DNA from: an uncultured bacterium
GTDB taxonomy: Bacteria; Actinomycetota; Coriobacteriia; Coriobacteriales; Atopobiaceae
Reading direction: 5' to 3'
DNA: 22,260 nt
NCBI GenBank assembly: GCA_905215465.1
Contig: CAJMPT010000026.1
Span: 1-22,260 of the forward strand
A program made the translations under genes and the position numbers. Below are positions 6,271 to 14,277 of the stretch, one piece after another. The notes beneath the pieces are model-generated. The model saw only the letters and a list, made by a program, of their open reading frames with translations. It made no database searches and had not been told where the DNA came from. How positions within the stretch are numbered: the first letter of the stretch is position 1; every line of letters starts with the position of its first letter.

Positions 6271-9200
6271 TAGGCCTCGTCTCCCTTCCTCTTGCGTCCG
6301 GCCACGAACACGGCGATAAGGGCCGCCGCGCCCAAGCCGATGCCGACGAAGGGCCAGACGGGCATCCGGGCCTGGGAGTCGTCGGCCACCGCGGTCTCGG
6401 CGATGGCCGAGGTGGTGACGGCGGCGGAGCCCATGTCGTCGGCGGGCTCGGCGTCGGCGGAGGCGGGCTCGGCGCCCTTCTGGCCCTCAGGCTGCTCGGT
6501 GGCGGCAGGCGTGGCGTCGGCCGCGGGCGAGAGGGCGATGGAGGCCTTGGGCGCCGCCGGGGTGACGGAGCCATTGCCGCCGGCAGCGCCGCTGCCGCCA
6601 CCGTTGCCGACGCCCGGCTCGGCCGGCGTTGTGGGCTCCGTGGGCTCGACGGGGCCAGGCACGGGCGTGGCGCTCTCCCACTTGGCAAAGAGCGTCATGT
6701 CCCCGGTGACCGGCTGCGAGAAGTCCCACTTGGCGCCATCGGCCGTGTACCAGCCGAGGAAGCGGTAGCCAAAGCGCTTGGGCGCCGTGGGCTCCGTCGC
6801 GGCGTGCCCCTTCTTGACCCGCTGGGACGCAATCGCCTGCGCGGCGTCCTCCCCCGCGTCAAAGCTCACGGTGTAGCGCGTGAGGCGCTGGCCGTTGCCG
6901 CGCACGGCAAAGAGCTTGCCGGAGTCGTTGGTGTAGTAGAGAGCGCCATCGGAGCCCACCGAGATGGAGGCCATGCAGTAGTTCTGGTCGCCGGCCTCGG
7001 GGGTGTAGAGGACCTCCGCCTCGTTGTCACCCGCGCGGTAGCGGTAGATGCAACCGGGCTCGCAGTTGGACGTGAAGTAGACGTAGGTCTGACCGTCCTG
7101 GACGCTGACCACAGGCTGGGACTTCACATCTCCGCCAGCGTCGTAGCCGTACTGGCGGATGTAGTTGCCGTCCGCTCGGCACACGGAGTGCTCGACGGTC
7201 ATGCTCGCCGCGTCAATCACCGCAAGCTGGCCGTAGTGGTACTGGTAGCGATTCTGATAGCCGCCCTCAAAGAACTCATCGGACGTTCCGCCCACGACGA
7301 TCTTGCCGCTGACAAGCACAGGTGTGGACGTGGAGCTGAAGCCAAAGCTCACCTTGGCAACCTCGGAGAGGGTCCCGTCCTCCGCAAGCACAAGCTTGTG
7401 CAGGACGCCGTCGTTGCTCGCCACGTACGCGGTGGTTCCGTCCATCACCACGCTGGAGCGAATGCGGTCGGCAACCTTGAGGGAGGAAACGACGCTGCCC
7501 GTCTTGAGGTCAATCACGCTCACGGTGCCCGAGTCGTCGCCCACCACGCCAAAGCCGTTGGCCACGGCAAGGCCGGACCAATAGTAGCCGGCGGAGTTGG
7601 CATTGGCCGAGCTCCACACAAGGGCTCCATCGCTCAGGCGCACGCAGGCAAGGTAGCCGCCGTAGCTCGAGGACCAGTCGGCATCCGCGGTCCCAAAGTA
7701 CGCAAAGCCGTCGCTCACCGTGAGGGAGGAAATCGCCTGCTGCGCGCCCTGGGCGCCACGCGGCAACTCGTCGGTAACCCACTTGGTGGTAAGGCTGTCG
7801 GCCGTGAGGGCCTGAAGGCGTCCACCGGAGAGCGGCACGAGGATGAGGCCGTCCGCGTAGGTGATGCGAGAGGTGGAGTCGATGGCCGCGACGAGCGCCG
7901 CCTCGCCTCCCTCGACGGTCGCGCCGGTGTCCACGTTCTTCTTGTAGAGCTTGGAGCCAGCCGCAACGTAGAGGTAGTCGCCAACCAGGACCGGGTCAGA
8001 GAGGTACACGCTCCAGTCGGAGGCCTCTTTGAGCTTCTCGACCCACTTGGCCTCGGCGTCGGCGGTAGGAACCGGCGCGTCGGTGACCTTGTCGGCGCTC
8101 GTGAAGCCGGACCAGTCGCTGTCCCACTCGGGACCCTCGGCGGACGGGTCAACCACGACGCCATTGACCACGTGCGTCCCACGAAGCCACCTGGCGTGCA
8201 ACGTGAGGTCAGCCGTCACGGAGGCATTGAAGTCATACGGTGAGGTCAGGGCCTCGTCGGCGTACCAGCCGGCAAAGATGTACCCCTCGCGCGTGGGGTC
8301 GTCGGGCCTCGTTGCCTTCGAGCCGTCGGCAACCGCCTGGGGCGCGACGGACGAGCCCTCGCCCGTCTCAAAGCTCACGGTGTGCGGGAGGACCGCCACG
8401 GTGCCATCGCCAAAGGTCCAGGTGATGACGTCCCCGGCCTTGACGTAGTAGTTGGTGGCCATGACGTTGGCCATCTGGCCGTTGATGTAGAGGACCCACC
8501 AGCGCCAGTTGCCAGACGCATCCTTCGCGGAACCCAGCGATGCCTGCCCGTTGGGGAGAAGCCCGCCGTCCTTGGCAGAGATCGTGTACATTCCGTCGTC
8601 GCAGGTCATGCCGTTCTGCTCGAGGACCTTCTTGGTGAGCTCGGCGGCGTTCCAGGACTCGCCCGCGGGGATGGTGACCTCGGTCCGGCCCACCCAGTCG
8701 ACCTCGTTGCCGGAGGCGTCCGGGCCCGTCACCTTGGCGGAAACCGTGATGTCCTTGCCGTCGTTGGGATCGTCGGCGCCGGTCGTGCCGGTCACCTTGA
8801 CGGTGGCGGAGACCTGCTGGCCCGCGAGCTGCGCGTACGTCTCGTCATCGGGGTAGCGCTCGGCGTAGCGCGCGTACTTCTCGCTTGCCAGGCGTGCGGT
8901 GATGGTGACGTGGGTGCCCAGCGCAGGCTGGCTCACCAGGAGGTTCTCGTGGTTGACGACGCTCGCGTTGCTGGACTTGAAGAGGCGCCAGCCGGCACTG
9001 CCCATGGGGTCGTAGCCGGGCAGGTCGACGGGGACGATGCCAGCGGGGGCGGCGTCGGTCGCCGTCTTGTCGTAGGTCCAGGCAAGGCTACCGTTAGCGT
9101 CAAGGTAGGCCTTCTGGAAGGCGTGCATGTTGCCGGTGACATCGTCGGCGTCCTGGCCGTTGAGAATGGCCTGGGCAAAGCCGTCCTTGGCCTTCTGCAT

Positions 9201-12200
9201 GAGGGCGAGCTCGGCCTTGAGGTCGGCGTCATCCTGCGGGGCAATGACGTAGTCGAGCGTCTTGGACGCGGTGACCTCGTCGTTGGTCTTGTCGGCCACC
9301 GTGAGGGTGATGGACGTGGACGCGGGAGCGTCCCCCGGCTTGGGACGGTAGACCGTTCCCGCATAGCCGTTGAAGGTCACGTCGTTGGTGCTCGCGGTAT
9401 AGCTGACCTTGTAGTACTTGCCATCGATACCCAACGTCGAGGTGCGCGGCATCTGGAGGTCGGCGGTGAGACCGTCCCTGTCGGCGACGTCACTCGTGCT
9501 GGAGTAGGTGACGTTGGCATAGGTGAAGCCGGCTTCGACCTTGGCCTCGAGGGCGGCCTTCTCGGCGGCCACCTTCTGCTGGTCGCCCTTGACGGTCACG
9601 ACGTGCGCGGCCGTGCCCTCAAGGTCGAGGTCGGACGATACGTTGGACGGAACGGTGACCTTTGCGGTGAGGGAGACCTTGGCGTCGCTCGAGCGACGGG
9701 TGACCTTGCCGGTGTAATCCTCCCAACCGTAGCCGCCGATGGAGACCACCTGGGTGTCCGAGCTCTCCCATGCCACCGAGAACTTATTTTTGGAGCCCGC
9801 CTTGTACGGAAGGGTGAGGCTGCCCGTCACAGAGTCCGCGGAGTCTCCCGTCGCGTAGCCAATGGCAAGTTTCTCGGCCGCATCGTCGAGAAGGTCTTGG
9901 AGCTTCTCCTCGTCCCACGCAACCTGGACGGACTTGGAGGGCGCATAGGCCACGGGTTCCTCGCCCTCGCGCGAGAGCTCAAAGGTTACGGTCGCGCGGC
10001 GCAGGCCATCGAGGTTGTAGCCGCTGTAGTCGTTGGGGTCCATGAAGAAGAACCGGACGTCGCCGTTGGTGGCATCGTCGGCGGAGCTGATGCCCACGGT
10101 CGCCTTGTCGTTCGTCATCGAGAAGGAGACGTTCGTGACGCGCACGTCGACGTCCGAGAACCCAAGCTTCTCGAGCTGGGCCTTGAGGACGTCATTGATG
10201 TTGCCGCCCTGGTCGCTGTAGGCGACGGAGAGGGTGGCATTGGCGTCGGAGAGCTTCTGGACGGCAGCCTTGAGGGAACCGGCGGCAATCACGGGGTTGG
10301 CCGAGACAAGCTCTGCGGTAGAAGATCCGCTCGTGGCCACGGCCTTGAGGTACTTGCCCGCGGCGGCGTCGGGCACCTGGATGCTCGAGCCAGAGACGCC
10401 GTCGAGAAGCGACCAGTCCCCGGGCGCGGCATTGGCGGAGTCGGCCGCGTACCATGCGATGGCAACATCGTCCGTGACGTCAATGCCGTTGGTGGAAGAG
10501 CCATCCACACGCTTTGCCTGGGCGGAGGCCTTCACGGCATCGCCCGCCACGAGGTGAGTCGAGGAGCTGTTGATCTGCGGGGTGGTGATCACGCGCAGGA
10601 GGTCGTACTCCCCCGTCGCGGTGACTGATCCGGCGGAGGTCCACTGGACCTCGTTGGAGAGCGCGGAGGCCGTGAGCTTGAGCCTCTTGCCAATGAGCCC
10701 CTCGGACAGGACGATGGCCCCGGTCTGGGAGTCCACGCCCCCGGTCACGGGCGCCCAGTCGGCGTCGTCAGCGCCCTTGGCGTACCAGGCAATGCTGAGC
10801 TTGGCGTCGGAGGGCAGGGGCTCGTCCGAGTAGCTGGAGGAGCCGGGAATGCGCACGGAGGGCGTGAGCGTCGTGCCGGCGGTGAGCGTAGCCTTCGAGG
10901 CCTCGGCGGGGGCCACGGACGCAAGGACGTACTGGCCTGCCAGCATGACAGGCCCCACCGGGTCGACGGAGGTGGTGCTGCCGTAGTAGGACTTCTTCTG
11001 CGTGCTCTTCACCGAGTTCTCGCTCGTGGCGATCACGCGGATGTAGGCACCCGCAAGGTTCTCGGTGGGCACGTAGGTAGCCGAGTCTGCGACCCCGGGG
11101 ATGTCCATGAAGTTGGCGTCCGCGGTGGACTTGGTCAGGGAGTACTGCCACCTGTAGTGGACGGTGTCCGTCGAGGTCACGTAGGTGTAGGAGTTCCCCT
11201 TGGTCGCCCGCGCGGTGAGCGCGCTGCCCACGTGGACGGCGCCGTTTGACTGGGCACCGGTGACCTCGACGCCGTAGAGCTCCACGGAGCCGGCCTCGAC
11301 GATCGCCACCGCGTTGGTCTTCTCGTCACCAAAGCCGCCGTTGGCGTGGGCCTGGACGTACTTGCCGGCGTAGGTTGCGGCGTCAGGGGTGAAGGTGTTC
11401 GTGGCAGCACCCTCGATGCGCGTGTCACAGGTGCTCGAGGAGTCTCCGTAGTACCAGGACCAGGCCACGTCCGCGGTGACGTCCTTGTCGGAGGAGACGG
11501 CGGTGGCCGTAAGGGTCTTGCCCGCCTCGGCCTTACTTGAGGCGTCAAGCTGGGCCTTGGTCACGTTGACGGAGCCGGCGGCGGCCACAAGACTGCCCCT
11601 GCTGTTCTCGAGCATGCTTGAGCCCACCTTGGAGCTGACGCGGCACTTGATATAGCGGCCCTGGAGTTCGGAGGTGAGCTCGAGGGTCTCGCCGGTGGCG
11701 CCGTCGATGGGAGCGTAGGTCCCGGACTTGGTGTCGCAGGAGAGCCACTGGTAGTCGAGCTTGCTCGCGTCCACAAAGACGCCCGAGGCCGCACCGACCT
11801 CTCGGGCGCGGGCCTGGGCCACGTCGCCCACGGTGAAGACGCTCGAGGTCGTCCCCTGCTTCACGATGGAGACCGCGGAGATGTCCACCGCGCCGGCAAG
11901 CTTGAAGGGACCAAGGGCGGAGCTGTAGCCCAGAGAGACCTCGTTTGCGCCCGCCTTGGCGGAGACGCTGATGTAGCAGCCCTCGAGGTCATCCGTCACG
12001 GTGAGGGTCGGGCCAGTCGCGCCCTGGATGGTCTCCCAGGTAGTGGAATAGGAGGGATTTGAGGAGCCCTTGTACTTCTTCCAGGTGTAGGTGACCTTGG
12101 AGGCGTCGACGTAGGTGGGGCTGTAGCTTGAGCCGGCGTAGGCACTGGCCGTGAGCGTGGCGCCAATCTCGGCGGCTGTGCGGTCGGACTTGAGCTCGAC

Positions 12201-13118
12201 CCCGCCGAGCTTGACGGCGCCCTCGGGCAGGACGGCCTCGGAGGTCTTTGCCTCAACGTCATTCACGCCGGCAGTGGCGACGACCTTGACGTACTTGCCC
12301 GCATAGTCGGCGGTGAGCTTGAGGGAGGGGCCGCTCTCGCCCTCGACCTTGGTCCAGGTGCCGTAGCTCGACGTGGAGGTGAACCAGGAGTAGCTGACCT
12401 GCGTGCCCTCGGGGGCAGGGGTGCTGTAGCTCGTGTACGCCGTGGCGGAGAGCGTGTCCCCCACCGCGGGAGACGAGTTGCCGAGCTTCACGGAGTACAG
12501 GCTTGCCTGGCCCGCCTTGAGCACGGGGCCCGGGATGTAGTTGCGGTTGATGCCGGAGCCGCTGGAGACGCCAGGGCCGTAGAGGTCCACGCCATCGGCC
12601 GAGACCTTGCAGATGAGGTACTTGCCGGCAAGGGCGTCGGTCACGGTGAGGGACTGCTCGCGGCCGACGACCTCGGCGTAATCAGATGCATCCGTGCTGG
12701 CGGCGGTGCCCGCAAGCCAGGTGTAGGTCCAGGTGCCGGGATTGGGGACGACGGAAAGGCTGTAGGAGTAGGAGCCGTCGAAGACGTTTGCCCAGAGGGT
12801 CTCTCCCGGCTGGAGCGCGCCGGACTTGTTTGAGCTCGAGTAGCGATAGTCCTTGGATTCCTGGATGTAGACCTTGGCGTTTGACGAGAGAGCGGCCGCC
12901 TGGGTTGCCGGCTCCGCCGTCTGCACGGCCTCGTCGACCGCAGCGCTGTTCTCGTCTGAAACCTGAACGACCTGCTCGGACGCGATGGGCTCGGCCTGCG
13001 GCGTGGCCTCGGCAAGAGCCTCCGCAAGCGCCTGGCTCGGCACAAGCGAGAAGGTCATCGAGCCTGCGAGGATTAACGCGACGGCGCGGTCGCGCCACGG
13101 CCTCTTTTGTAGGGTCAT
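6270..13118 (-). CDS. Giant secreted multidomain surface protein: Ig-like repeats, DUF4430, InlB-type repeats, beta-propeller, C-terminal anchor
   Basis: The 2282-residue product starts with a signal peptide (basic MTLQKRPWRDR, hydrophobic core, ALA-EA cleavage region near residue 35). Residues about 80-950 hold eight degenerate Ig-like repeats, each with a Y/A-x-W strand and an AGKYVKV-type end. About 1064-1455 are three larger beta domains; the first matches the atrophied bacterial Ig type (AIGYATGDSADSVTG). A DUF4430 domain follows at about 1473-1576 (WRWWVLYINGQ, AGDVITWTFGDG). Next come an InlB/Listeria-Bacteroides repeat (1578-1643, ending LHARW), a PQQ-like beta-propeller (about 1660-2065), a second InlB-type repeat (2081-2146), an Ala/Pro linker and a final membrane helix with an RKRK tail. 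No LPXTG motif is visible. ATG at 13118 has GGAGG eight bases upstream. It probably captures a cofactor at the surface for the ECF transporter; adhesion is the alternative. Confidence 0.9.
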   Translation of the reverse strand: MTLQKRPWRDRAVALILAGSMTFSLVPSQALAEALAEATPQAEPIASEQVVQVSDENSAAVDEAVQTAEPATQAAALSSNAKVYIQESKDYRYSSSNKSGALQPGETLWANVFDGSYSYSLSVVPNPGTWTYTWLAGTAASTDASDYAEVVGREQSLTVTDALAGKYLICKVSADGVDLYGPGVSSGSGINRNYIPGPVLKAGQASLYSVKLGNSSPAVGDTLSATAYTSYSTPAPEGTQVSYSWFTSTSSYGTWTKVEGESGPSLKLTADYAGKYVKVVATAGVNDVEAKTSEAVLPEGAVKLGGVELKSDRTAAEIGATLTASAYAGSSYSPTYVDASKVTYTWKKYKGSSNPSYSTTWETIQGATGPTLTVTDDLEGCYISVSAKAGANEVSLGYSSALGPFKLAGAVDISAVSIVKQGTTSSVFTVGDVAQARAREVGAASGVFVDASKLDYQWLSCDTKSGTYAPIDGATGETLELTSELQGRYIKCRVSSKVGSSMLENSRGSLVAAAGSVNVTKAQLDASSKAEAGKTLTATAVSSDKDVTADVAWSWYYGDSSSTCDTRIEGAATNTFTPDAATYAGKYVQAHANGGFGDEKTNAVAIVEAGSVELYGVEVTGAQSNGAVHVGSALTARATKGNSYTYVTSTDTVHYRWQYSLTKSTADANFMDIPGVADSATYVPTENLAGAYIRVIATSENSVKSTQKKSYYGSTTSVDPVGPVMLAGQYVLASVAPAEASKATLTAGTTLTPSVRIPGSSSYSDEPLPSDAKLSIAWYAKGADDADWAPVTGGVDSQTGAIVLSEGLIGKRLKLTASALSNEVQWTSAGSVTATGEYDLLRVITTPQINSSSTHLVAGDAVKASAQAKRVDGSSTNGIDVTDDVAIAWYAADSANAAPGDWSLLDGVSGSSIQVPDAAAGKYLKAVATSGSSTAELVSANPVIAAGSLKAAVQKLSDANATLSVAYSDQGGNINDVLKAQLEKLGFSDVDVRVTNVSFSMTNDKATVGISSADDATNGDVRFFFMDPNDYSGYNLDGLRRATVTFELSREGEEPVAYAPSKSVQVAWDEEKLQDLLDDAAEKLAIGYATGDSADSVTGSLTLPYKAGSKNKFSVAWESSDTQVVSIGGYGWEDYTGKVTRRSSDAKVSLTAKVTVPSNVSSDLDLEGTAAHVVTVKGDQQKVAAEKAALEAKVEAGFTYANVTYSSTSDVADRDGLTADLQMPRTSTLGIDGKYYKVSYTASTNDVTFNGYAGTVYRPKPGDAPASTSITLTVADKTNDEVTASKTLDYVIAPQDDADLKAELALMQKAKDGFAQAILNGQDADDVTGNMHAFQKAYLDANGSLAWTYDKTATDAAPAGIVPVDLPGYDPMGSAGWRLFKSSNASVVNHENLLVSQPALGTHVTITARLASEKYARYAERYPDDETYAQLAGQQVSATVKVTGTTGADDPNDGKDITVSAKVTGPDASGNEVDWVGRTEVTIPAGESWNAAELTKKVLEQNGMTCDDGMYTISAKDGGLLPNGQASLGSAKDASGNWRWWVLYINGQMANVMATNYYVKAGDVITWTFGDGTVAVLPHTVSFETGEGSSVAPQAVADGSKATRPDDPTREGYIFAGWYADEALTSPYDFNASVTADLTLHARWLRGTHVVNGVVVDPSAEGPEWDSDWSGFTSADKVTDAPVPTADAEAKWVEKLKEASDWSVYLSDPVLVGDYLYVAAGSKLYKKNVDTGATVEGGEAALVAAIDSTSRITYADGLILVPLSGGRLQALTADSLTTKWVTDELPRGAQGAQQAISSLTVSDGFAYFGTADADWSSSYGGYLACVRLSDGALVWSSANANSAGYYWSGLAVANGFGVVGDDSGTVSVIDLKTGSVVSSLKVADRIRSSVVMDGTTAYVASNDGVLHKLVLAEDGTLSEVAKVSFGFSSTSTPVLVSGKIVVGGTSDEFFEGGYQNRYQYHYGQLAVIDAASMTVEHSVCRADGNYIRQYGYDAGGDVKSQPVVSVQDGQTYVYFTSNCEPGCIYRYRAGDNEAEVLYTPEAGDQNYCMASISVGSDGALYYTNDSGKLFAVRGNGQRLTRYTVSFDAGEDAAQAIASQRVKKGHAATEPTAPKRFGYRFLGWYTADGAKWDFSQPVTGDMTLFAKWESATPVPGPVEPTEPTTPAEPGVGNGGGSGAAGGNGSVTPAAPKASIALSPAADATPAATEQPEGQKGAEPASADAEPADDMGSAAVTTSAIAETAVADDSQARMPVWPFVGIGLGAAALIAVFVAGRKRKGDEA

Positions 13119-13164
13119 GTGCCCTGCCTCCTCCCCTTCTGGGGTCTCGGGAGGGCAAGGCAGG
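13119..13164 (-). promoter_or_regulatory. Leader hairpin sequestering the ribosome site of the giant gene
   Basis: On the minus strand the ribosome site GGGGAGGAGG lies just before the ATG. Plus-strand CCTGCC (13123-13128) and CCTCCC (13130-13135) pair with GGCAGG (13159-13164) and GGGAGG (13149-13154), so the whole ribosome site is in a 12-14-bp interrupted stem. An alternative small hairpin, CCCC-TTCT-GGGG (13133-13144), would free the downstream AGGAGG. Two mutually exclusive folds look like a translational switch. The ligand or trigger, if any, is unknown, and the conserved boxes of cobalamin riboswitches are absent. Confidence 0.5.
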
Positions 13165-13250
13165 ATTGGCGGCTTGCGCGGCCGCCATCGATGCGCCGGG
13201 TGCGCACGTGCGGCCCCGACGGCAATCCTTTGAACACAGTCTTATCAACT

Positions 13251-13279
13251 GATCCGGAGTCGAACCGGAATCCTTTTTT
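13251..13279 (+). terminator. Terminator-like hairpin with T-run, plus orientation
   Basis: TCCGG (13253-13257) pairs with CCGGA (13265-13269) around a seven-base loop, extended by GA/TC across a bulged A, and is followed by six T residues (13274-13279). In this orientation it would stop plus-strand transcription coming from inside or behind the giant gene, where I see no plus-strand gene. On the minus strand the same bases mimic a tRNA T-arm (GGTTCGACTCC), but no full tRNA can be built. Confidence 0.4.
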
Positions 13280-13290
13280 CTCTACTAGGC

Positions 13291-13343
13291 GTAGCAGCTG
13301 TTCGAACCGTGCCCTCGATCTATTAAGTTGCGGTTCAGTCTAC
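13291..13343. repeat. Imperfect long hairpin in the leader of the giant gene
   Basis: Three helices line up: GTAG 13291-13294 with CTAC 13340-13343, CTG 13298-13300 with CAG 13336-13338, and AACCG 13305-13309 with CGGTT 13331-13335. The octamer TCGAACCG occurs twice (13260-13267 and 13302-13309). The arrangement suggests a structured RNA leader or a remnant of a repeat element. Confidence 0.35.
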
Positions 13344-13376
13344 CAGCTCGGATGGCGCGAGTCTGCCGTCAAGTCT

Positions 13377-13431
13377 GTCCCCATTTGCGCAAAAACGAAC
13401 ACGTCCCCAATTTGCGTCCGTCCCCAATTTG
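13377..13431. repeat. Three copies of GTCCCCAATTTG
   Basis: GTCCCCATTTG at 13377-13387 lacks one A; GTCCCCAATTTG is exact at 13403-13414 and 13420-13431. The last two copies start 17 bases apart and the first two start 26 apart. Similar GGGGAC-containing motifs occur in dispersed extragenic repeats of high-GC gut bacteria, so this is probably a fragment of such an element rather than a regulator site. Copy number in the genome cannot be seen here. Confidence 0.6.
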
Positions 13432-13484
13432 AGGGGCCGCTCGCGGGACGGAGGACGCCGCCCGTTTGGATGGTTTGGCAACCC

Positions 13485-13506
13485 GTGTGGTATTTCTGTA
13501 CCATAC
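13485..13506. promoter_or_regulatory. Candidate TetR operator (8-bp imperfect palindrome)
   Basis: GTGTGGTA (13485-13492), six bases, then TACCATAC (13499-13506) form a palindrome with one mismatch per arm, 43 bases upstream of the tetR start. Size and position suit autoregulation by a TetR dimer, and possibly control of the divergent giant surface-protein gene. This is inferred from symmetry alone. Confidence 0.45.
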
Positions 13507-13549
13507 GTGCTTGCTGGCATAACACTGTTACGTCTTCGGGGGAGGACGA

Positions 13550-14098
13550 ATGGATCGCACCACCATCGAGGCCGCGGCGCTGAAGCTGTTCCATGAGAGG
13601 GGCTTCGACGCGGTGAAGGTTCAGGACATCTGCGTCGAGTGCGGCATCAGCAAGCCGACCTTCTACCACTACGTCCCCTCCAAGGACGACATCCTCCTGC
13701 GCTACTACGAGGAGGCCATCGACATCGTGGAGGCCCATGTGGCCGGCACCGACCCCAACGGCCCCGTGAGCCAGCTCCTTGGCGCCTACCTGGCGCTCAT
13801 TGACGAGTGCGAGCGCATTGGGCCGGATCTGCTGAGCCGCATCATGTGCTCCAACCTCCAGGAGAACCGCGGGAGCTACGATGCCCGCGCCGTCATCACC
13901 GACCGCATTGTGGCCATCATCGCCAGCGGCCAGCGCTCCGGCGCCATTGGCAACGCCACCGACCCGCACCAGCTCTACCTCTCGTCCGTCTACCTCTACA
14001 GGGGGCTTCAGTTCACGTGGTGCCTCAAGCGCGGGAACTTTGACTGGCGCACCCAGCTGCGCGAGGGCCTCGCGGCGCTCTGGCAGGTCAGGGTTTAG
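13550..14098 (+). CDS. TetR/AcrR family transcriptional regulator
   Basis: The 182-residue protein begins with a standard TetR DNA-binding domain: AALKLFHERGFDAVKVQDIC, then the recognition-helix region CGISKPTFYHYVPSKDDIL at about residues 28-46. The rest is a helical ligand-binding and dimer domain. The ATG at 13550 has GGGGGAGG five to eight bases upstream. It is transcribed away from the giant surface protein, with repeats and a palindrome between. Regulators of this family usually control themselves and a divergent neighbour, so the surface/ECF operon is a plausible target. The ligand is unknown. Its ordinary composition matches the chromosome. Confidence 0.93.
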   Translation: MDRTTIEAAALKLFHERGFDAVKVQDICVECGISKPTFYHYVPSKDDILLRYYEEAIDIVEAHVAGTDPNGPVSQLLGAYLALIDECERIGPDLLSRIMCSNLQENRGSYDARAVITDRIVAIIASGQRSGAIGNATDPHQLYLSSVYLYRGLQFTWCLKRGNFDWRTQLREGLAALWQVRV

Positions 14099-14201
14099 GA
14101 GCGGGCTTCGCGGCGGGACCTCTCCGTGGCGTGTACGCTGTTGCGAGTTTGATGTCGTGCAGCGAGAAGTGCGACGAGCCCTTGACCTGCGTTTTTCTTG
14201 G

Positions 14202-14217
14202 CGAGAAGAGCTTCTCG
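14202..14217. repeat. Palindrome CGAGAAG-AG-CTTCTCG, second copy
   Basis: CGAGAAG (14202-14208) and CTTCTCG (14211-14217) flank two bases. The same core is present at 740-757 upstream of the antiporter. It lies between the convergent tetR and kinase genes. A short T-run (14192-14196) precedes it on the plus strand, so on the minus strand the stem is followed after a few bases by A residues, which does not fit an intrinsic terminator in either direction. Confidence 0.5.
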
Positions 14218-14277
14218 ACAGAATATCAAACCTGCAAGTACATACATACCAGGGTAAAACATCCCCAAGCAAGGCCT

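Larger units (their letters stand above)
13119..13549. other. 431-bp divergent intergenic region between the giant gene and tetR
   Basis: The stretch contains no credible gene. From left to right it holds the ribosome-site hairpin of the giant gene (13119-13164), a plus-strand terminator-like hairpin with a T-run (13251-13279), an imperfect long hairpin (13291-13343), three near-identical GTCCCCAATTTG repeats (13377-13431) and a palindrome next to tetR (13485-13506). Both flanking genes must have promoters here, but I could not pick convincing hexamers. Confidence 0.7.

Noticed and set aside
6270..6400. Sortase LPXTG anchor at the end of the giant protein
   Set aside because: The residues before the final helix read ADDSQARMPVWP, with no LPXTG-like motif; a plain membrane anchor is more likely.
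2206..10628. Several long open frames on the plus strand opposite the ECF operon and the giant gene (for example 2206-3114, 3820-5835, 5778-8243, 8382-10628)
   Set aside because: Their translations are low-complexity Arg/Gly/His/Pro-rich with no domain, and they mirror codon bias of clearly real minus-strand genes.
13240..13345. A tRNA gene on the minus strand, suggested by GGTTCGACTCC and GAGCTGGTAGA
   Set aside because: A T-arm-like hairpin exists, but no matching 7-bp acceptor stem, D-arm and 7-base anticodon loop can be assembled, and there is no CCA or standard spacing.
13377..13431. CRISPR array from the three repeated 12-mers
   Set aside because: Repeats are too short, the spacing is 5-15 bases and there are no cas genes.
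13119..13549. A cobalamin riboswitch ahead of the giant gene, expected from the transporter
   Set aside because: None of the conserved B12-box elements is visible on the minus strand; only an unrelated ribosome-site hairpin was found.
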